Of a DNA stretch of 64,000 nucleotides, positions 32,886 to 46,480 are shown piece after piece. Within the stretch, counting starts at the first letter, position 1. Every line of letters begins with the position of its first letter. The position numbers and the translations under genes are program-made. Below the pieces are notes generated by a model. The model was not told the origin of the DNA and made no database searches. It saw only the letters and a list, made by a program, of their open reading frames with translations. This DNA is from Kappaphycus alvarezii (lineage: Eukaryota > Rhodophyta > Florideophyceae > Gigartinales > Solieriaceae): positions 2,604,001 to 2,668,000 of the forward strand of contig NADL03000602.1 in NCBI GenBank assembly GCA_002205965.3, given 5' to 3'.

Positions 32886-35800
32886 CTTCATTTTGTGCAG
32901 TATGTAATTCCAGGAAGATAAATTCAGATGTACTCCATCAATATCCTGAATCCTATGTTACTATCAAATTATCTCTTTACATCTGAGTAAATGAGTGGTC
33001 TAAACAGTTTCAGATTTCAATAAACTAATAAAAAGGTTGAAACTTGTCAAAGAATACCAAGTTTAAAGCAAAATGGCCAAAAGTCGATAAAATGTAGCGC
33101 CATTTAAAGCGAAATAAAATAAATTAAATATTTTGAAAAGCATTCCGTCAAATTTTAAAGGGTGGCTAAAATAATGCGACTCTATAATCTAAAACGAGTA
33201 GTAATTTAAAATATACAGTGCCTGAAAATAGTATTCCTTAGATGCAAAGAACAATTCCTCAGTTCCATCAATTCTTCCAAGAATCAGGCAAAAACAAAAA
33301 TTTAACTTCTTTTCGTTTGCATTTATTGCCATATTTCTCAAAACATATGCTACAAAGCCTTGAAAATAAATTTCAGGATACAGCAGAAGAAAAAAGTTTA
33401 TTCTTAAATTACAACGGGATAATAAATAGATGCTGAAAGAGTTTTTATAACCTACAGAGCGGAATCATAAACGTTTTCTATGCTCTTCAGCAAATTAAAC
33501 ATGTACAGGAAGGCTACTTTATCAACAGGACACATACGTAATCGGGTACGGTTCTTGAAGTACAAAAAAGGATCGTAGAAAATCAGTTCAGGCAACTATA
33601 GCATTAATTTATAAGTCTCAGCGTCTTTTCCAGATTTCAAATGAAATGCCATGGAATATAAATTACAGGCCATTTGATGTTACCATTTCTACAGAAACGT
33701 TTACACAGTGGTCTTAGCACTTAATTGTCGTAAAACGTAAATGTGTAATGTTACGCTTCTCCATATTACAAAAGCCCATTTCCAGGAAAGATTAGGATAC
33801 GCCATTATTTTATCCTTAGTATGAAGAAGAATGCACTCTCAAGTAGTAAATCAGACAAAAAACAGCTACAAGGATTTCACTGTTACAATAAATGATCATC
33901 GAATGCTGAAGAGATGGCCACAAAACTTTCAAATATTCATTCGATTGAGGATTATAAACTCAATTGCAAGCCCAAAAGCATCTCTTTTCATTTATATTTC
34001 TCTCTAAAATTCGTAGAAGATTACTTTTAATCATCTTCTTACATGGAACTTTTGAAACCAAGGCCAAAATTCTAGTCCGCTAATCTAATTTAAATCTCCG
34101 AATTAAAAAAATAAGCGATGAATCAATGACTTCAAGACCCATTCCTTCCTTTATGTCGCCAGGAATTCGCAGGATAACATCTCCCAACAGTTATTCGTAT
34201 GCAGTGTCTACTAACCATATTAATGAGAGTTATTTGAAATTTACGATAGCAGAAATCATTTCCTCCTCTAAAGTTCATCAGAATGAATGGCCTTTCGACA
34301 CTTCTTTAGTTCCGGTATTCGAAGATTCTTTCCATATGGTGCAGATATGGTTAGTAATTGAGGTAGATGAACCATCGTTGATTAGCTTGACACTGAAAGT
34401 ATGATTAGAAAGTATAATAAAACCTGTATCATTTTCAAAAAATCGATGGTTCCTCTAAAATTTGTGTTTTTTTAATTTATTCTCAGTTATTTTTAAATGA
34501 GCGAAGATCCGAAAACCATGTTAATTCAGAGATACTGTCCGCTAAGCAGCTTATTTTGGTGTATTTGTAAAACATACGCGATTAATGCGATTCCTCAATG
34601 GGTAAAGATGCTTTTAACTACAGAAGATAGTATACTGACACCACGAAAGCATGATTTTACAGTGAGTACGAAAGGGAAGGAAATGCTCGTATTTTGAATG
34701 AAGTAGCTCTATGTCGCTGTCACGAGTTTGCATACCAACACAACATGGCTGCTGTACGTATTTTGGAAGAGAAAAATAGCCAAACCTCTGAAAAGATTTT
34801 CTTGACTAGTACATTGCTACGTTAACCATTTTTCCCTCATGAAGTTTGATCACGTCTATAGAAAGGATTTCAAAAGATTCAACCTCAATATTGATAACTT
34901 TAATGTCTAAAATTTTGTTTTTAGGAATATAGAAAAAGAGCACTCCATTCTAGAGGAACATCAAAATTGCGGAAATTGAGCTTCTTCTTAGCAATCATTC
35001 TTTTTTTCTTTAGGAAATACCATAAGAAATCATTAAAAATTTATCCAAGATATATTTGAATATGTTTGAACTTATGTTGAAATATTACACATATATGACA
35101 ACCAAAATTTTGCATAGGCGAGAGACTTATTCAGAAAACGTTGCGTTCGTAACATCTGAATTCATAATCAACAGAACTAGTTCTTTACTAATTTGGAAAT
35201 AAAGATGGGCGTATCGGGATAGAACTGCAAATAATATTGAAAGTGGCTCATATTTACAGGTCGGAACTGATTGAAAAAGGGATAAGTGGATAGTTTATGA
35301 GCAAGTTGATAGTTTTAAGCCAACTTACCTTCAAATGTAACAATAGGTGCTAGTTACGTCCCATCGTTAAATTACTAGCGAACAATTAAATATCCACTTG
35401 TTGTTCTTATTCAGAGAATTATTTACTGCGCATCAGTTTAATACAATTTTTTTTCATCATTTCACTCGTAAATGGTTTTTTCAAGAGACCAGTTACTTAA
35501 AGAAGTATTTGTATAAAATAATTTTTAACTAACTTGGCACAAAATTATGAAACTCCTTGCTTTCAATTTTTTCTTCTGTATAGAAAAGATATGCTGTAGT
35601 AAAACCGATACGTAAATACTCCAATTTGCAATTTACTGATTATTAATTTCAGAATATGGTTGAACCGTAAAATTCTCACACAAAATTCTATAACGACATA
35701 CTCAGAAAGCCAAAAATGTTTACTCAGAAAGTAAAATGGTTTCATTAGCTTTCTGAAGAAATGTGAAGCTCAGGCTTTAAAAATGACAATGATTCCATTC

Positions 35801-38800
35801 CTGTGAAAAAAATTCATAGGGCGCTAGAAAGGAATGAAATTGGGCGTTTTTGGATGATATGTTCTAAAGGCGTTCATATACAATTTAATGGACTTGTTTA
35901 ACTTTACCTCAATTTTATAATCGTTTTAGGTTTGTTCGAACTTAAACATTTTGAAGAAATAGTAAATATTTGCAGACTCAGTCGTAAATAATGGTGGTGC
36001 AACACGTGAGAGTTTGATGACAACGATATAAACCTATGCTTCTTCACCTGAAGCATAAGAGTTCTCAGACATTCTATACCATTGACAAGTTACAAAATAT
36101 GAAGTGAAAGAAACTGGCGCTATTCATATGTTCTCGATAATTAAAAAATACCTTTTTCAATCCTACTTTCTGCAATGAAAGAGGTAGCGATCAACAATTC
36201 TTAGTAAAACATGAACATTTTTTGTTATTGTCTCGTTTATAGTGCGCTTCATAGTCCATTCTGACTGTCCATCCTGTAAGAGGCGTGGTCGCGTGTAGAC
36301 CAGATCGAAAAAAATAAATAAAGTGGAATAACTGGTAATAGTAGTTTCATGACTACTTTGTAGAGGAGAGCAACATGAAAGGCCTTTTAGATGCCAAGAA
36401 AATGGATGTAGCATCGTCTCGTTAGTCTACATACTAAATATATGTACTGTATACATCAAAAACTAATAAAGTATACATAATCTACAGTAACTAATAAAGA
36501 AGCAATGAGTAAAACATAAAAAAGATGCGCATCACAAGGATAAAAAAGTGGGATAATTTTCAGAAATATTATTTGGAGTTGGGCAGTCTTCGGGAATAAC
36601 GTTTTTGAATCTTCTAAGCAGTTCTAAATATATTTCTTGTGAGAAATATAATTCTTGTGAGAAATATAAATAGAATTTTTACTTCTTGACGTCATACATT
36701 GGATAATGAAAAACTTCGTTCAACTGAAAATTGCTTAACAGCATATGAAGTTGTCCCAATGATGTATAGAGGTGTTTATAAATATAATCTCGGCAAGTTT
36801 TATGACATTTATTGGCGGTGAGAATTAAATCATTTGTGTTGTGAACTAAATGCATGGATGTCAAGCTTTTTTCTCCTTTTTGCCAGTAAAATACCAAAAG
36901 GTTTAATTTTATCTTTTAAAGTTTTACTGAAACCATTTTCATTCCTACAAAACTATCAAACAAGACTTTAATGGCTCGCAGAATCAAATATAAATTATCC
37001 AAAGAAACAAATTGGAAAGCTTTAAAATTTGTCTGAATTCATCATTAGAGCCTAAATGGATCATAACCTTTGCTTTTTTACTGAAAAGGAGCTAGAAGTG
37101 AGAATAAAAGAACAAAAAACAGCTTTGAGGTTCCGGTTAAAGCTGATTTCAAAAATTCAAAAACATCTCTTCAGCTGATAAATATCCCGAAGTAATGGTA
37201 TCGTACTGGTCGGTTTATATTTTACTGGGGAAGTAAGGTTCGTTTGAAATAATTCCCATGTTAATACAATTTCACATATTGATGGGTCCTTGATGATATG
37301 CAAAAATTTTCACAATTCCTAAAGTAAGGCAGAAATGTTACAAAAGCTGTCATTAATGGAAGTTAATTTGACATTCTAGATTGTAAACATACACTCCTCA
37401 GTTAAAACTAATTTTTGGCATTTAAGTATCCTTTTAAATAGTTCAGATAGCACATTGTATAGCATAGTTTTTCATACGCATCGTGCAAGAAACAAGTATT
37501 TCCGATATTTTAATTTTTCTACTTTTACCCTTGTGTCAGTATTTTCGAGTCTATTTACATCTTTGTAAATATAAAGGACTTTAGATGAAATTTATCCCTG
37601 CAGTTACATTAATTTTTACGCGACGGTAATAAGTCGATATACTTCTCGTCTAATACCGATGGATTATTCAAATTCAGAGAGCCATTCAAAATATTTTAAG
37701 AGTTGTTTTAAAATCATTAACAGCACGAAAAATATACTTCTAAAACTACGGCTTAGATCACAAAAAAATCATTAAGCTGTTTAGAATAATATCTTTAAGA
37801 TATGGAGACTTAAATTCAGAAAAATAAAAATTACCACCTCAAAAAGGCCTGAAACTATCAACCTTAGACGATTCAAAAATTAGATCAATCTAAACCCGTC
37901 TAAGTAATTAAATCTTCCTAAACATCCCCATTTTTTCATAGAACGCAAAAGTTTCGAACATTCTGGCTCTATCCAAGGTGATTAACGAAAATGTAGGAAC
38001 TAAGAACCACATAATTTCCCCACGTATTCCAACATTCAAAACATTGGTCTTTTTGGTACTGAATTGGACCTTTGCAGAAATTAATTACATAAGTTTAACC
38101 TCGAACCAAATACGAAAATTTCGTAGAATCTGGATTTCATTGTGAAACAATAACCTATCAAAACGGAACTATTCGTTTTAGTTCCACCCCCTTATTTCAC
38201 ACAGCACGTTGTGTACGAGGAGAGGACACTATAATTAAATGTTAAAAAGCATGTCAAGGACTTGAAAAAAATATCTGTCTAGAAATAAAATGAGACAGTC
38301 CAACAGGACTTCTAATATAGCAGTATTTTCTAAAAGAATATTTTTCAAATTTCCAAATGGATTTGTGAAAAATCCATTTACAGCCATCAATTTCATATCA
38401 TCAGTAGTAGTCAGTGTTTAAAACAGCTTCCCAGATCGCTTTATCGGTTTTATATTTGTTCTTTCAGACTTAAGCAACCGAAACTAACCTTTTAAAATAC
38501 ACATAACAAATCATTTATCCTTCGCGACATTTAGAAGAGGTCAAGAAAAAGACAAATCTCTGAAAGCCCAATTCATAATAATAAGGCTTTAATAAATTCA
38601 GAACAGATATTTCTGATAATCTTGTGGGACTGGGAAGCAATTTTCAAAATTTCAAGCATAGATAAGGTGATATTAGACATTCAGAGAGGTGCCAAAGGGA
38701 TAAAATTCAGGGATTTGTAATTATTTTTTATTTCAGTTAGAGAACGTTGAAAGTTTTGATTTTACCATTTCAATTGGCGCTCGAAATATCTATATTACCA

Positions 38801-40676
38801 CGTTGGGCAGTCAATTCTCAGCTACTGTCGTCTATAGTATCCTTATTATGCTAGATTGGTTGAAAAGTCGATCTAACATGCAACAGATAATAAATAGGTC
38901 GCAGAATACATTTCTTTCAAATAAAACTTTTTCCCATTGCATGGTTAACGAAAAAGAAGAAAAAAAGGAATTGAAGGCTAATCCAAAATTACCCAAGAAC
39001 CTAGAAAAGGCTAGAAGAAAACAATGCAGAAAAGAAAGGTAAAATATAGAGGATTCGCTTATGGCTCTCAAGTCTCACTCATCACTCTCAACCCATAAAA
39101 AGGAAGACAGATAAATGCAGAGGCCAGCAAAAACTAACGTTCAATAAACATATTCGAACTATAGAGAAGCTTCCACAACTCGTTGGGAAAATCTGCCACC
39201 AGGAGAAGGATGAGTGCTTGAGTGCTCGATTTGTCACTCAAGACACGGGCATTATTGTATTTCTTGGAATTATCGCAGAAAAAAGTAACACCAAGCACCT
39301 TCAACAGCGTCAAAGAGAGTGTAATACCGAATGGTGAGACAAAAAATTAAAATATGAGGACTTTTTCTTCTCTAGGCCTACATTTCCAGTCTTTTAGGAC
39401 GTCAAAAGTAATTTTCTGTGCTATGAAACAGATTTCGACAAAGAATAGGTTTTCAAAAAAGCATAAAAAATCTTATTCACATTCTAATGTCCAAAAAATT
39501 ATGCAAAAACTTACAGAAGCAATACTTAAAAACTTCCTGCAATTCTATTTTTTTCCTTTAACAAATATGTAGCAAAAATGGGCATGATTTTATATTAGAT
39601 ACTGGGAAACAAATTCAACCTATATATGTATCATGCGAAAAAATTAAAATAAAAAAGTAAGACGTCTACCTTCCAAGTGATGCATAAACTTCAAAAAAAA
39701 ATTCAAAGAAAAACAGTAATAGGACAAGTAATTCCCGTAAATCTCTAATTAATTGAAAACATACTCAAAGACACTTTCAAAATATACCCTAATTAAAGAA
39801 AGAAACCATTTTGAAAGACAAATTTCGTCCTTCACATGCCTTCACAATGCAGTAATGATCTTCTACAACATAAAAGATGCTACTAGATCCTTCAAAATAA
39901 TTATTCCTGTGCTTTCATCGCACAATTCTTTCCATAAATTTTATAGAAGAACAACTGACTCCAGCGTAGAGCACAAAAAGTGAGAACTAAAAAAACTATG
40001 TGACGCACAACGGAAAATAGACAAAAATAATATAAGACTTGCAACAGGCTCACAGATAGACTGTAGCTTCACAAATTTGTACCTTTGGGAAATCTCAAGA
40101 CAAAACTTTCGAAAATATGGTACAAGAATTATTACTGTAAAGAAAGATGGCACATAGACGACGTATTAGGGATGGTAAGGGCCAAATAACATGCAAATTA
40201 GTTTATCCATTGTATTAAAGGGAGACTCTTGAAAGTTGCAAAAGTCAAAATATCCCTCGAGATATCTGTGAAATAGGCAATCAGTTATGAAGTTAGTCTT
40301 CACGAAGAACACTGGTGGGAAAAGGGGATGAACCTCTAATTCGCTCAGTTCTGTGAGTAAAATAGTTAATTAATATATCTAAATGGTAGGTAAAATAATC
40401 CCAATAATTTCATTATAGTAATTGTAAAAGTTTAACTCATCAGAGCGCCAGAAAACAACAGCGAAGAACAAGAGGGGCTACAAAAAGAATATTAACTAAT
40501 CATTGTTCTCAGGTAAGGCATAAACAAAACACTGATTTGAAACATTCTTTTTTGAAATATTTTAACGGTTGTGTAGAAGATATTTCCTCGTCAGTGAGGA
40601 ACTAAGGGCTCAACTGATCGAGAAATTTTCGCCTCCTATGCTTTTTTGGACATATTCTGAGCAATCAATCTGTCAT

Positions 40677-40832
40677 TCACAAAGTTATTGTATTACTTGC
40701 TGAACGCAAAGTTCTGATGTTTCTTTCTGAGTCCCCATCTTCAGACACCATAATGTATCGAGCGAGATTTGTATATTCATTTTCGTGTATAAAATATACA
40801 TCCTCTAAATATTCAGCCAATGGATATGTCCC
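40677..40832 (-). other. Open frame with protein-like composition, unrecognised
   Basis: A 52-codon frame reads GTYPLAEYLEDVYFIHENEY, then TNLARYIMVSEDGDSERNIR, ending at TGA. Unlike nearby AT-driven frames it uses a balanced set of residues. No family was recognised. It lies head-to-head with another such frame on the plus strand. Confidence 0.25.
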
Positions 40833-40859
40833 ATCTGCTGTGCGCCTAATAACTTAATC

Positions 40860-41138
40860 GCTGCATTAGTTCATGCTCGAGCGAATCCTGTTGCAAAATA
40901 TCCGTTTGGCTCTCTCCATTTGCAGTCCAAGGAACTCACAGTAAGGCATCATTTGTTATACTTATTGAAACCCTTTTTATTTGTCCTGCAAACCTCTCAG
41001 ATCATTTATTAAACTTTTCACTACCTGCAGCTGAGATATTATATGAGCATCTGACCCTGCCTCAAATGAAGGAGGGACGGACCGTGATCACTCAAATTCC
41101 ATCGCTTTTAGCGTGGAAATTTCGCATTGCAAATGTTC
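40860..41138 (+). other. Open frame with protein-like composition, unrecognised
   Basis: About 90 codons are open up to a TAA, including WLSPFAVQGTHSKASFVIL, CPANLSDHLLNFSLPAAEIL and YEHLTLPQMKEGRTVITQ. No ATG near the beginning and no known domain. It may be an exon or relic within the AT-rich block. Confidence 0.25.
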
Positions 41139-42789
41139 AAAGGTAATTTGCATTTCTGCATAGTGTTGGAACTTTTTTATTCAACTTCCTTCTGAGTCAT
41201 TCAGAAGCTATTACCGAAAAGATTCCAAATACTTTCAAATATTATCGCATGTCGGAATATTTTATGATATACAGTAGGTTTCTTTGAGGTTAAATCTTGT
41301 AGATTGATTCAATTAATATCTGCTTATGGTGTACCTTTTTATAAAATGCTTCGATCTCGGACTTAGTGGCCGTTAGTGATGTGCAAGCCCTCTAACTATA
41401 GCAAAGAAGCTCTAAATCTGTTGAAAACTCCCTAATATCACGATACTATCGCAAAGAGTCGATATCGCTGAACAATCGCTGTAACTCCTGATTAAGAGGT
41501 ATTCTTTTATATATCTATTGTATCATGTAAGTTAATATGAGCCACAGAAAGAACTTTACTTCCACCATAACTGGGATCATTATCCAAACATCGGTATAAA
41601 TCCCCATCAAAATCGAGGCGCCATGAATAAGAAGAAGAACTATGCCAAGATACGCTATACGGAAAAATAGCCATAGGCGTGCGAGTTTTTGTGAAAAGTT
41701 ACTAGAATTATTTATTCTCTAATGCCAGTTTCACTCTCTATTGTGTAGATTTTCCCGTACGCGTTCAGCTTTTCTATAATAGCCTATTATTCAATCTTTA
41801 CGTTTCTATGAGCCTTTCCTTTATCTAAAAAATTGACATTGTAGGAGAGAAAATTCTCCACAGGTGTACAGCAGTACGCTTATGTGTTGTTGAACTGCTT
41901 TATGCACATTCTGATATGTCTACATTCCGGGCTTGAAGAAAAGAGTGGTAGGTATGGAATGCAGATGAAGAATACAGTAGCAACGGGAACAAAAAGGAGA
42001 TGTAAACGTCTGCGTATGATGAATTATTGCCACTTTTTATAGAAATTGCGTGTCCAACAATTCCAGAACAACCTACTCAACTCCTCTGAAAGCAAATAAG
42101 TGTACATTTTGTTCTTGGCTCCCTGGTAAATCCGCAAGTCTGCTTTTCTATCCTTGTAATTTTAGTGACTCTTCCTTAACACATCGCCTGATATGGGCTG
42201 AAAGGAAAGATTTCCCCACCTCACATGGCAGTCAAGCATAGGGAATTTTCGCGTTCGTGCACCGGCTCTGTTCATGCATTTCTGAAAACAGACCGACCAT
42301 CAAATAGGGTTTTTTGGTCATCTCAATCAACCTTGCGCTTCCGTTCGTGAAACTTATTGAATTTTTCAGTAGATGCAGCAGTGTGCACCCTTCACAGGGT
42401 GGCTTAGGATTCGTCAGTCCTGCTGCAGGACTACTTAAACCACCGTACAGTGGTTGTAGTTGTCAATGGGCAGTGTAATTTTTGAGAATTTCTAAGGAAA
42501 ATAATGGGATGGTCATGGACCGCAGTGACATTTTGGCAGTGCCAATGTGTACAATGCGCTACATGCTGTACTGTACTTTACTAGGTCCTTCCACCAAAGC
42601 CTGCTTGATATCTCAATCATTTGATCAATGATTATTGACTTACAGTGAATATGTATCGTCGAATCTAAAAGGATTGATATGGTACCTCACGGAAATTACT
42701 TTATCCTCTTATTGTACGGCGCGAGCCATTTGATAATATGTAGCCATTTCAGAATAATTTTATCAAAAAAAATTAATAAAATAATTAGT

Positions 42790-45350
42790 CATAGGTTACC
42801 GCTGCTACGTACAGAAGCAAAGCATTTTCGGACCGCCCAAACTGACATCCGAGAATTGCAGTACATTCCTGTATATGGATGCTGCCATTCACCATGCCGA
42901 GCGTCCCGATTCTGCCTATGCGACGACAACCAGCCAGCTCTGGCGCAAGTTGCCAAGTTCTTTGCCCCCACCTCCCTGTTGCCGTCGTCACAGCCCCCGA
43001 AGTTTCCGTCACAAGTGATCAAACAGCCGAGGTCTCCGCATGCGCAACGACCGCGAAGCCGATATCCGACCGCAATTCACGGTGCTTTACACACTGCACC
43101 CGCACGGCATTCGGCATCTGACGGCCGCGGTTCAAGGAGAGCTATATGGCGACGCGAAGCACATCCGAAATGTGGTAGGTGTATGTCTAAAACAAATGCA
43201 GTCCTCTTGAGAAGAGATGCAGTTGATTTAAAAATGCACCTGCCACGAAAATACTGAATTCTCAACATCAAGTCGTCGCTCGGGCACCGCTTTCTCAAGT
43301 AGGAGAATACTCATCTACCAAAACGGCGTTTCAAAGACTGCTTGTTGGTACCTAAGGGCCATGGTGGTCTATATGAACGAAGAAGGTCGGCCGGCTGTCT
43401 GGTCAGGGGGTATACTCATTTACAGCCCGACCAGAGGGAAGAAACAGCAGGTTTTCGCGACAAGTGGGTGCAGAAGTAGTGTTCTTGCCAGTAGCATGGA
43501 TCAGGTTTTCTTGTGACACATGTCTTTAGAAGCAGTCGATCACAATCCAGAAGTGCTGGCTCTAGATGAACAATCTCCCACAGTACCAACCCGGACGCTT
43601 AGGATGTACTTACAGGCTGCCAAATCCCTACACAGATATGAGGACGTTTTTCAACGAAAATTACAGTGATATCACACATTAGCAGAGGATTGGGGCTGTA
43701 TTTGACGCAGTCTTGGCAGAAAAGGTCTCTCAAGCGGTTCATTCAGTTGAGCCAGGTTCCCCAACCGCAGAAGTGGACTTCAAAAAAATTATCTTCCTCC
43801 GGCCGTCATACTTGGCACAACAGACGCTCGAAACTCCCTCTTAGAATCTTTTATTCCGTGAAAATCTAACACCGAACTTTTTCGAGAACGGTTAAGGCTT
43901 TGGAACACTTCACAGTACCAAACGCTTTGGGAGCAGGCCGTTACGCTCTCTATGTTCCGACGCACCTCTGTCTTATCAAAAGGGGGACAAATGGAATCAA
44001 GTGTCACTCGCGCTGTCCTTTTGGCAAAGAAAATGGATTAAGGTAAAGCGGAAAAGGCCCTCAGCTCTCAAGTTAGGTTGCCTCTTTGCCAAGCAGTATA
44101 TGATGCGCTCCCGAGGAAATAATCGTAGCACAGACCGGACTCCAACGAACTTACACACGTTCTTCCCGAAGAAGTAATGGCCGGATTCGAAGGGTTCAAG
44201 CCCGTTTCTGCCCGTAGTGGATCTGGACTTCGTCCGAATCATGTTTTTGAGTTGCTCAAAGTTTCTCTATCGTCATCAAGCAATGGTCTACTACCTTTAC
44301 TCACAACAATTTTCAACACACTCGGAAAAGGAAGGACATCATCTGGTCTAACTGCATTTATAGCAGGTGCTCTTCTCACAGCGATGGCAAAAGATGATAT
44401 GGGCGTTCGCCTTACTCCATTAGCTGAGACTCTTCGGCTTATTATCAGCGGCTTTTTTATGCGTTGTGTCTCCGCGAAAGATACGGGTTTCTTTCAACCA
44501 CTTAAATTTGGTATAGTGTCACAAGCCTGGACGGATTCCTTGGTCCACGGAACTGGATTCAATGCCTTTTGAAGCATGATTTGAGTCCAACATGGCGACC
44601 CTCTCGTACTTCTCTTGTTTCCACTCGTGCTCCATCCACTCCCTACTGTATTAAGAGCGGTTCCTGGTTTGAAAATCGCTGACGAGGAAGACCTGGCTTC
44701 AATCCTCATTCAAGCATATTGTTTGAACGACGGCTACAGTGCTGCCCGGCACGACCTCCTTCGTAAAGCAAAGCAGTTGTTCTCCTTTTCTGTCGCGAAG
44801 ATGAGAGAATTGCACCTTAATTAAGCAAAATCCAAACTTTTCTGGCCCCTTGAACCTCCACATAATGCTAATTTTTTGTATCCACCCGAGCTCATACAAG
44901 ACTACTAGAAAGGAACTGCCGTCCTCGAGGTCCTGATCGGAGCAGGCAATTAATGAAAAAGTACTCACGAACAATGTCGCCGTTCTGAAACCGTTGATGG
45001 CCGCCACTGCTGACCTCGATGACAAGCAGGCAGCTTTCAGGTTGCTACGAAATTGTTTGGGGGTCGGTCAGATCAGCTTTTTGAGCCGTTTTATTCTCCG
45101 ACTTCAGCGAGAAAAGAAGCCATGGCCTTCGATGAAATTATGTAATCCAATGTACGCTTTCTAACGGATGGAGTTCTATACTATCACATCTTCAGAGAGC
45201 TGCAACTCTTAGTGAAGAGCCTGGGGGAGAAGAAGCAATTAATAGGCGTCGAATTGACGTCAGCCACCTCTATCGGCTACTTCCTTTATCTTCAGCTATG
45301 CGGTTTCAAAACTCTGCGTATATTTTCTCCCCCCTCCCATTAGGTATCCA
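42790..45350 (+). pseudogene. LINE relic, N-terminal and reverse transcriptase part
   Basis: VTRAVLLAKKMD and KAEKALSSQVRLPLC (about 43990-44080) form the helical linker before RT. RSGSGLRPNHVFELLKVS, LTAFIAGALLTAMAKDDMG and VRLTPLAETLRLIISGF (44210-44460) are RT motifs 1-2, with the pattern G.DGL...HL and R.I.....RRL. QHGDPLVLLLFPLVLH (about 44590) is motif B, and IADEEDLASI (about 44670) sits where Y-x-D-D belongs. It runs into IGYFLYLQLCGFKTLRIF (about 45275-45330), the region just before the zinc finger. The matching finger and endonuclease resume at 49706 on the same strand, so the element was probably split by later insertions. Sequence before 43.9 kb is only tentatively assigned. Confidence 0.6.
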
Positions 45351-45439
45351 TTCGCATTACCGAAGGCCGGTTCTAAAAAAATAAAGTTTCTCCCTTTCTT
45401 TATTCAGACTCACACTCTCCACCTTTAAACTCTAACATA

Positions 45440-46480
45440 CGAAACTGCAATTAAATTTGCTTGCGCCGATTGTTATGATAGCGCTCCTAGACGTTGCGGC
45501 ACCTAATTGCAATATCCTCGCCAATGGAATACAGCCTCTTTTTAAACCGCTTTTGCTTATTGTTGGCTTCCGAGCGCAGAGGATGCATCTGAATATGAAT
45601 ATTTAACAGCGCTGTACAAAAAGGAAAAAAGCAGTCATAGCGGTCTTCTTTCCACCGCCACTTACTCCCAACTACCGTCTACCATAAGCACAATCGCCCG
45701 AAATGTTTTACACAATAATACGATCTGACGACACTTTTTGTTTGCGCCTTCTTCTTCACGACTTAAATTTCTATTACACGGCTTTTCTCCGGAATCAATG
45801 CCCTGGTCATTTCTACTACCCCTTGGTACCCTTAATCCATTAATACACTCCAATAGTTTGGGAACTCACCACAAATGGGACCAATATCGGCGATTTCTCT
45901 TTCAGAAATTGTCTTCTTGAGGGCGCCTCTGTGGAGGTCAATATTCCGCTGAAAGATTTACGAATCAGCAACTGACCCAGGGTAGTGCGTCGAGAAGTTC
46001 AGAACCTATCCATTCGGTAGCTCAGAAAATTCGTCTGTGAACCCATAAAGCTTGTGTTTCCTGCTAAAATATAACTTTCATTCCTCCGTATTTCCACTCA
46101 GCCTATTCGCTTGTTGAAAAGTGACGTCAATATCGTACCTAACGGTACGGAAGTACTTAAACTTATTGCTGTCTTGAAGCATCTGATCAAATGGAAAAAA
46201 AGGTCTCATAAGGTTCTATAACTGCTTCATAAAGAGGATCACTAAGCAATTCCATGAATTTTGTCATCATTTTCTCGAGCGTTGGACCTTTCAGGCCGAA
46301 TATTTTATATAGAATTTCCCACTGACCTCCCACTCTTGATGCCCTTTAAAACATGTACAGCATATACTTTTCCCTCGTAATTCCCCTTTCTACCAGGCCC
46401 AACGTTATATCACTTACTGAAAATTGGCTACACACTTCCCCAAATAGTGTTGAACTCTGAAACATCGAATTTTGTCATGT
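45440..46480 (-). pseudogene. DDE_Tnp_4-like transposase relic, copy C
   Basis: This is the most complete of three related copies. On the minus strand: FDVSEFNTIWGSV, YNVGPGRKGNYEGK, GGQWEILYKIFGLKGPTLE and MTKFMELLSDPLYEAVIEP (46330-46210). Then YDIDVTFQQANRLSGNTEE with the first Asp, KLYFSRKHKLYGFTDEFSEL, and HYPGSVADS with the second Asp. Next is the KPCNRNLSREEEGANKK region before the third acidic site, SKWRWKEDRYDCFFPF and FKKRLYSIGEDIAIRC to the C-terminus near 45440. A handful of stops and two or three shifts inactivate it. It lies inside what appears to be a split LINE. Confidence 0.75.

Larger units (their letters stand above)
33000..42650. other. AT-rich block without recognisable genes
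   Basis: About 9.6 kb of visibly AT-rich sequence with frequent A and T runs. Open frames are short (mostly under 95 codons) and their translations are Lys/Asn/Ile/Phe-rich without domains. I see no terminal repeats, tRNA or element termini. Two adjacent coding-looking stretches (40677-40832 minus, 40860-41138 plus) are listed separately. Old, mutated repeats or an AT-rich isochore are the likely explanation. Confidence 0.45.

Noticed and set aside
33000..42650. Mitochondrial DNA insertion or integrated large DNA virus in the AT-rich block
   Set aside because: No cytochrome, ATP synthase, rRNA, polymerase, capsid or other hallmark was readable on either strand; AT-richness alone is not evidence.
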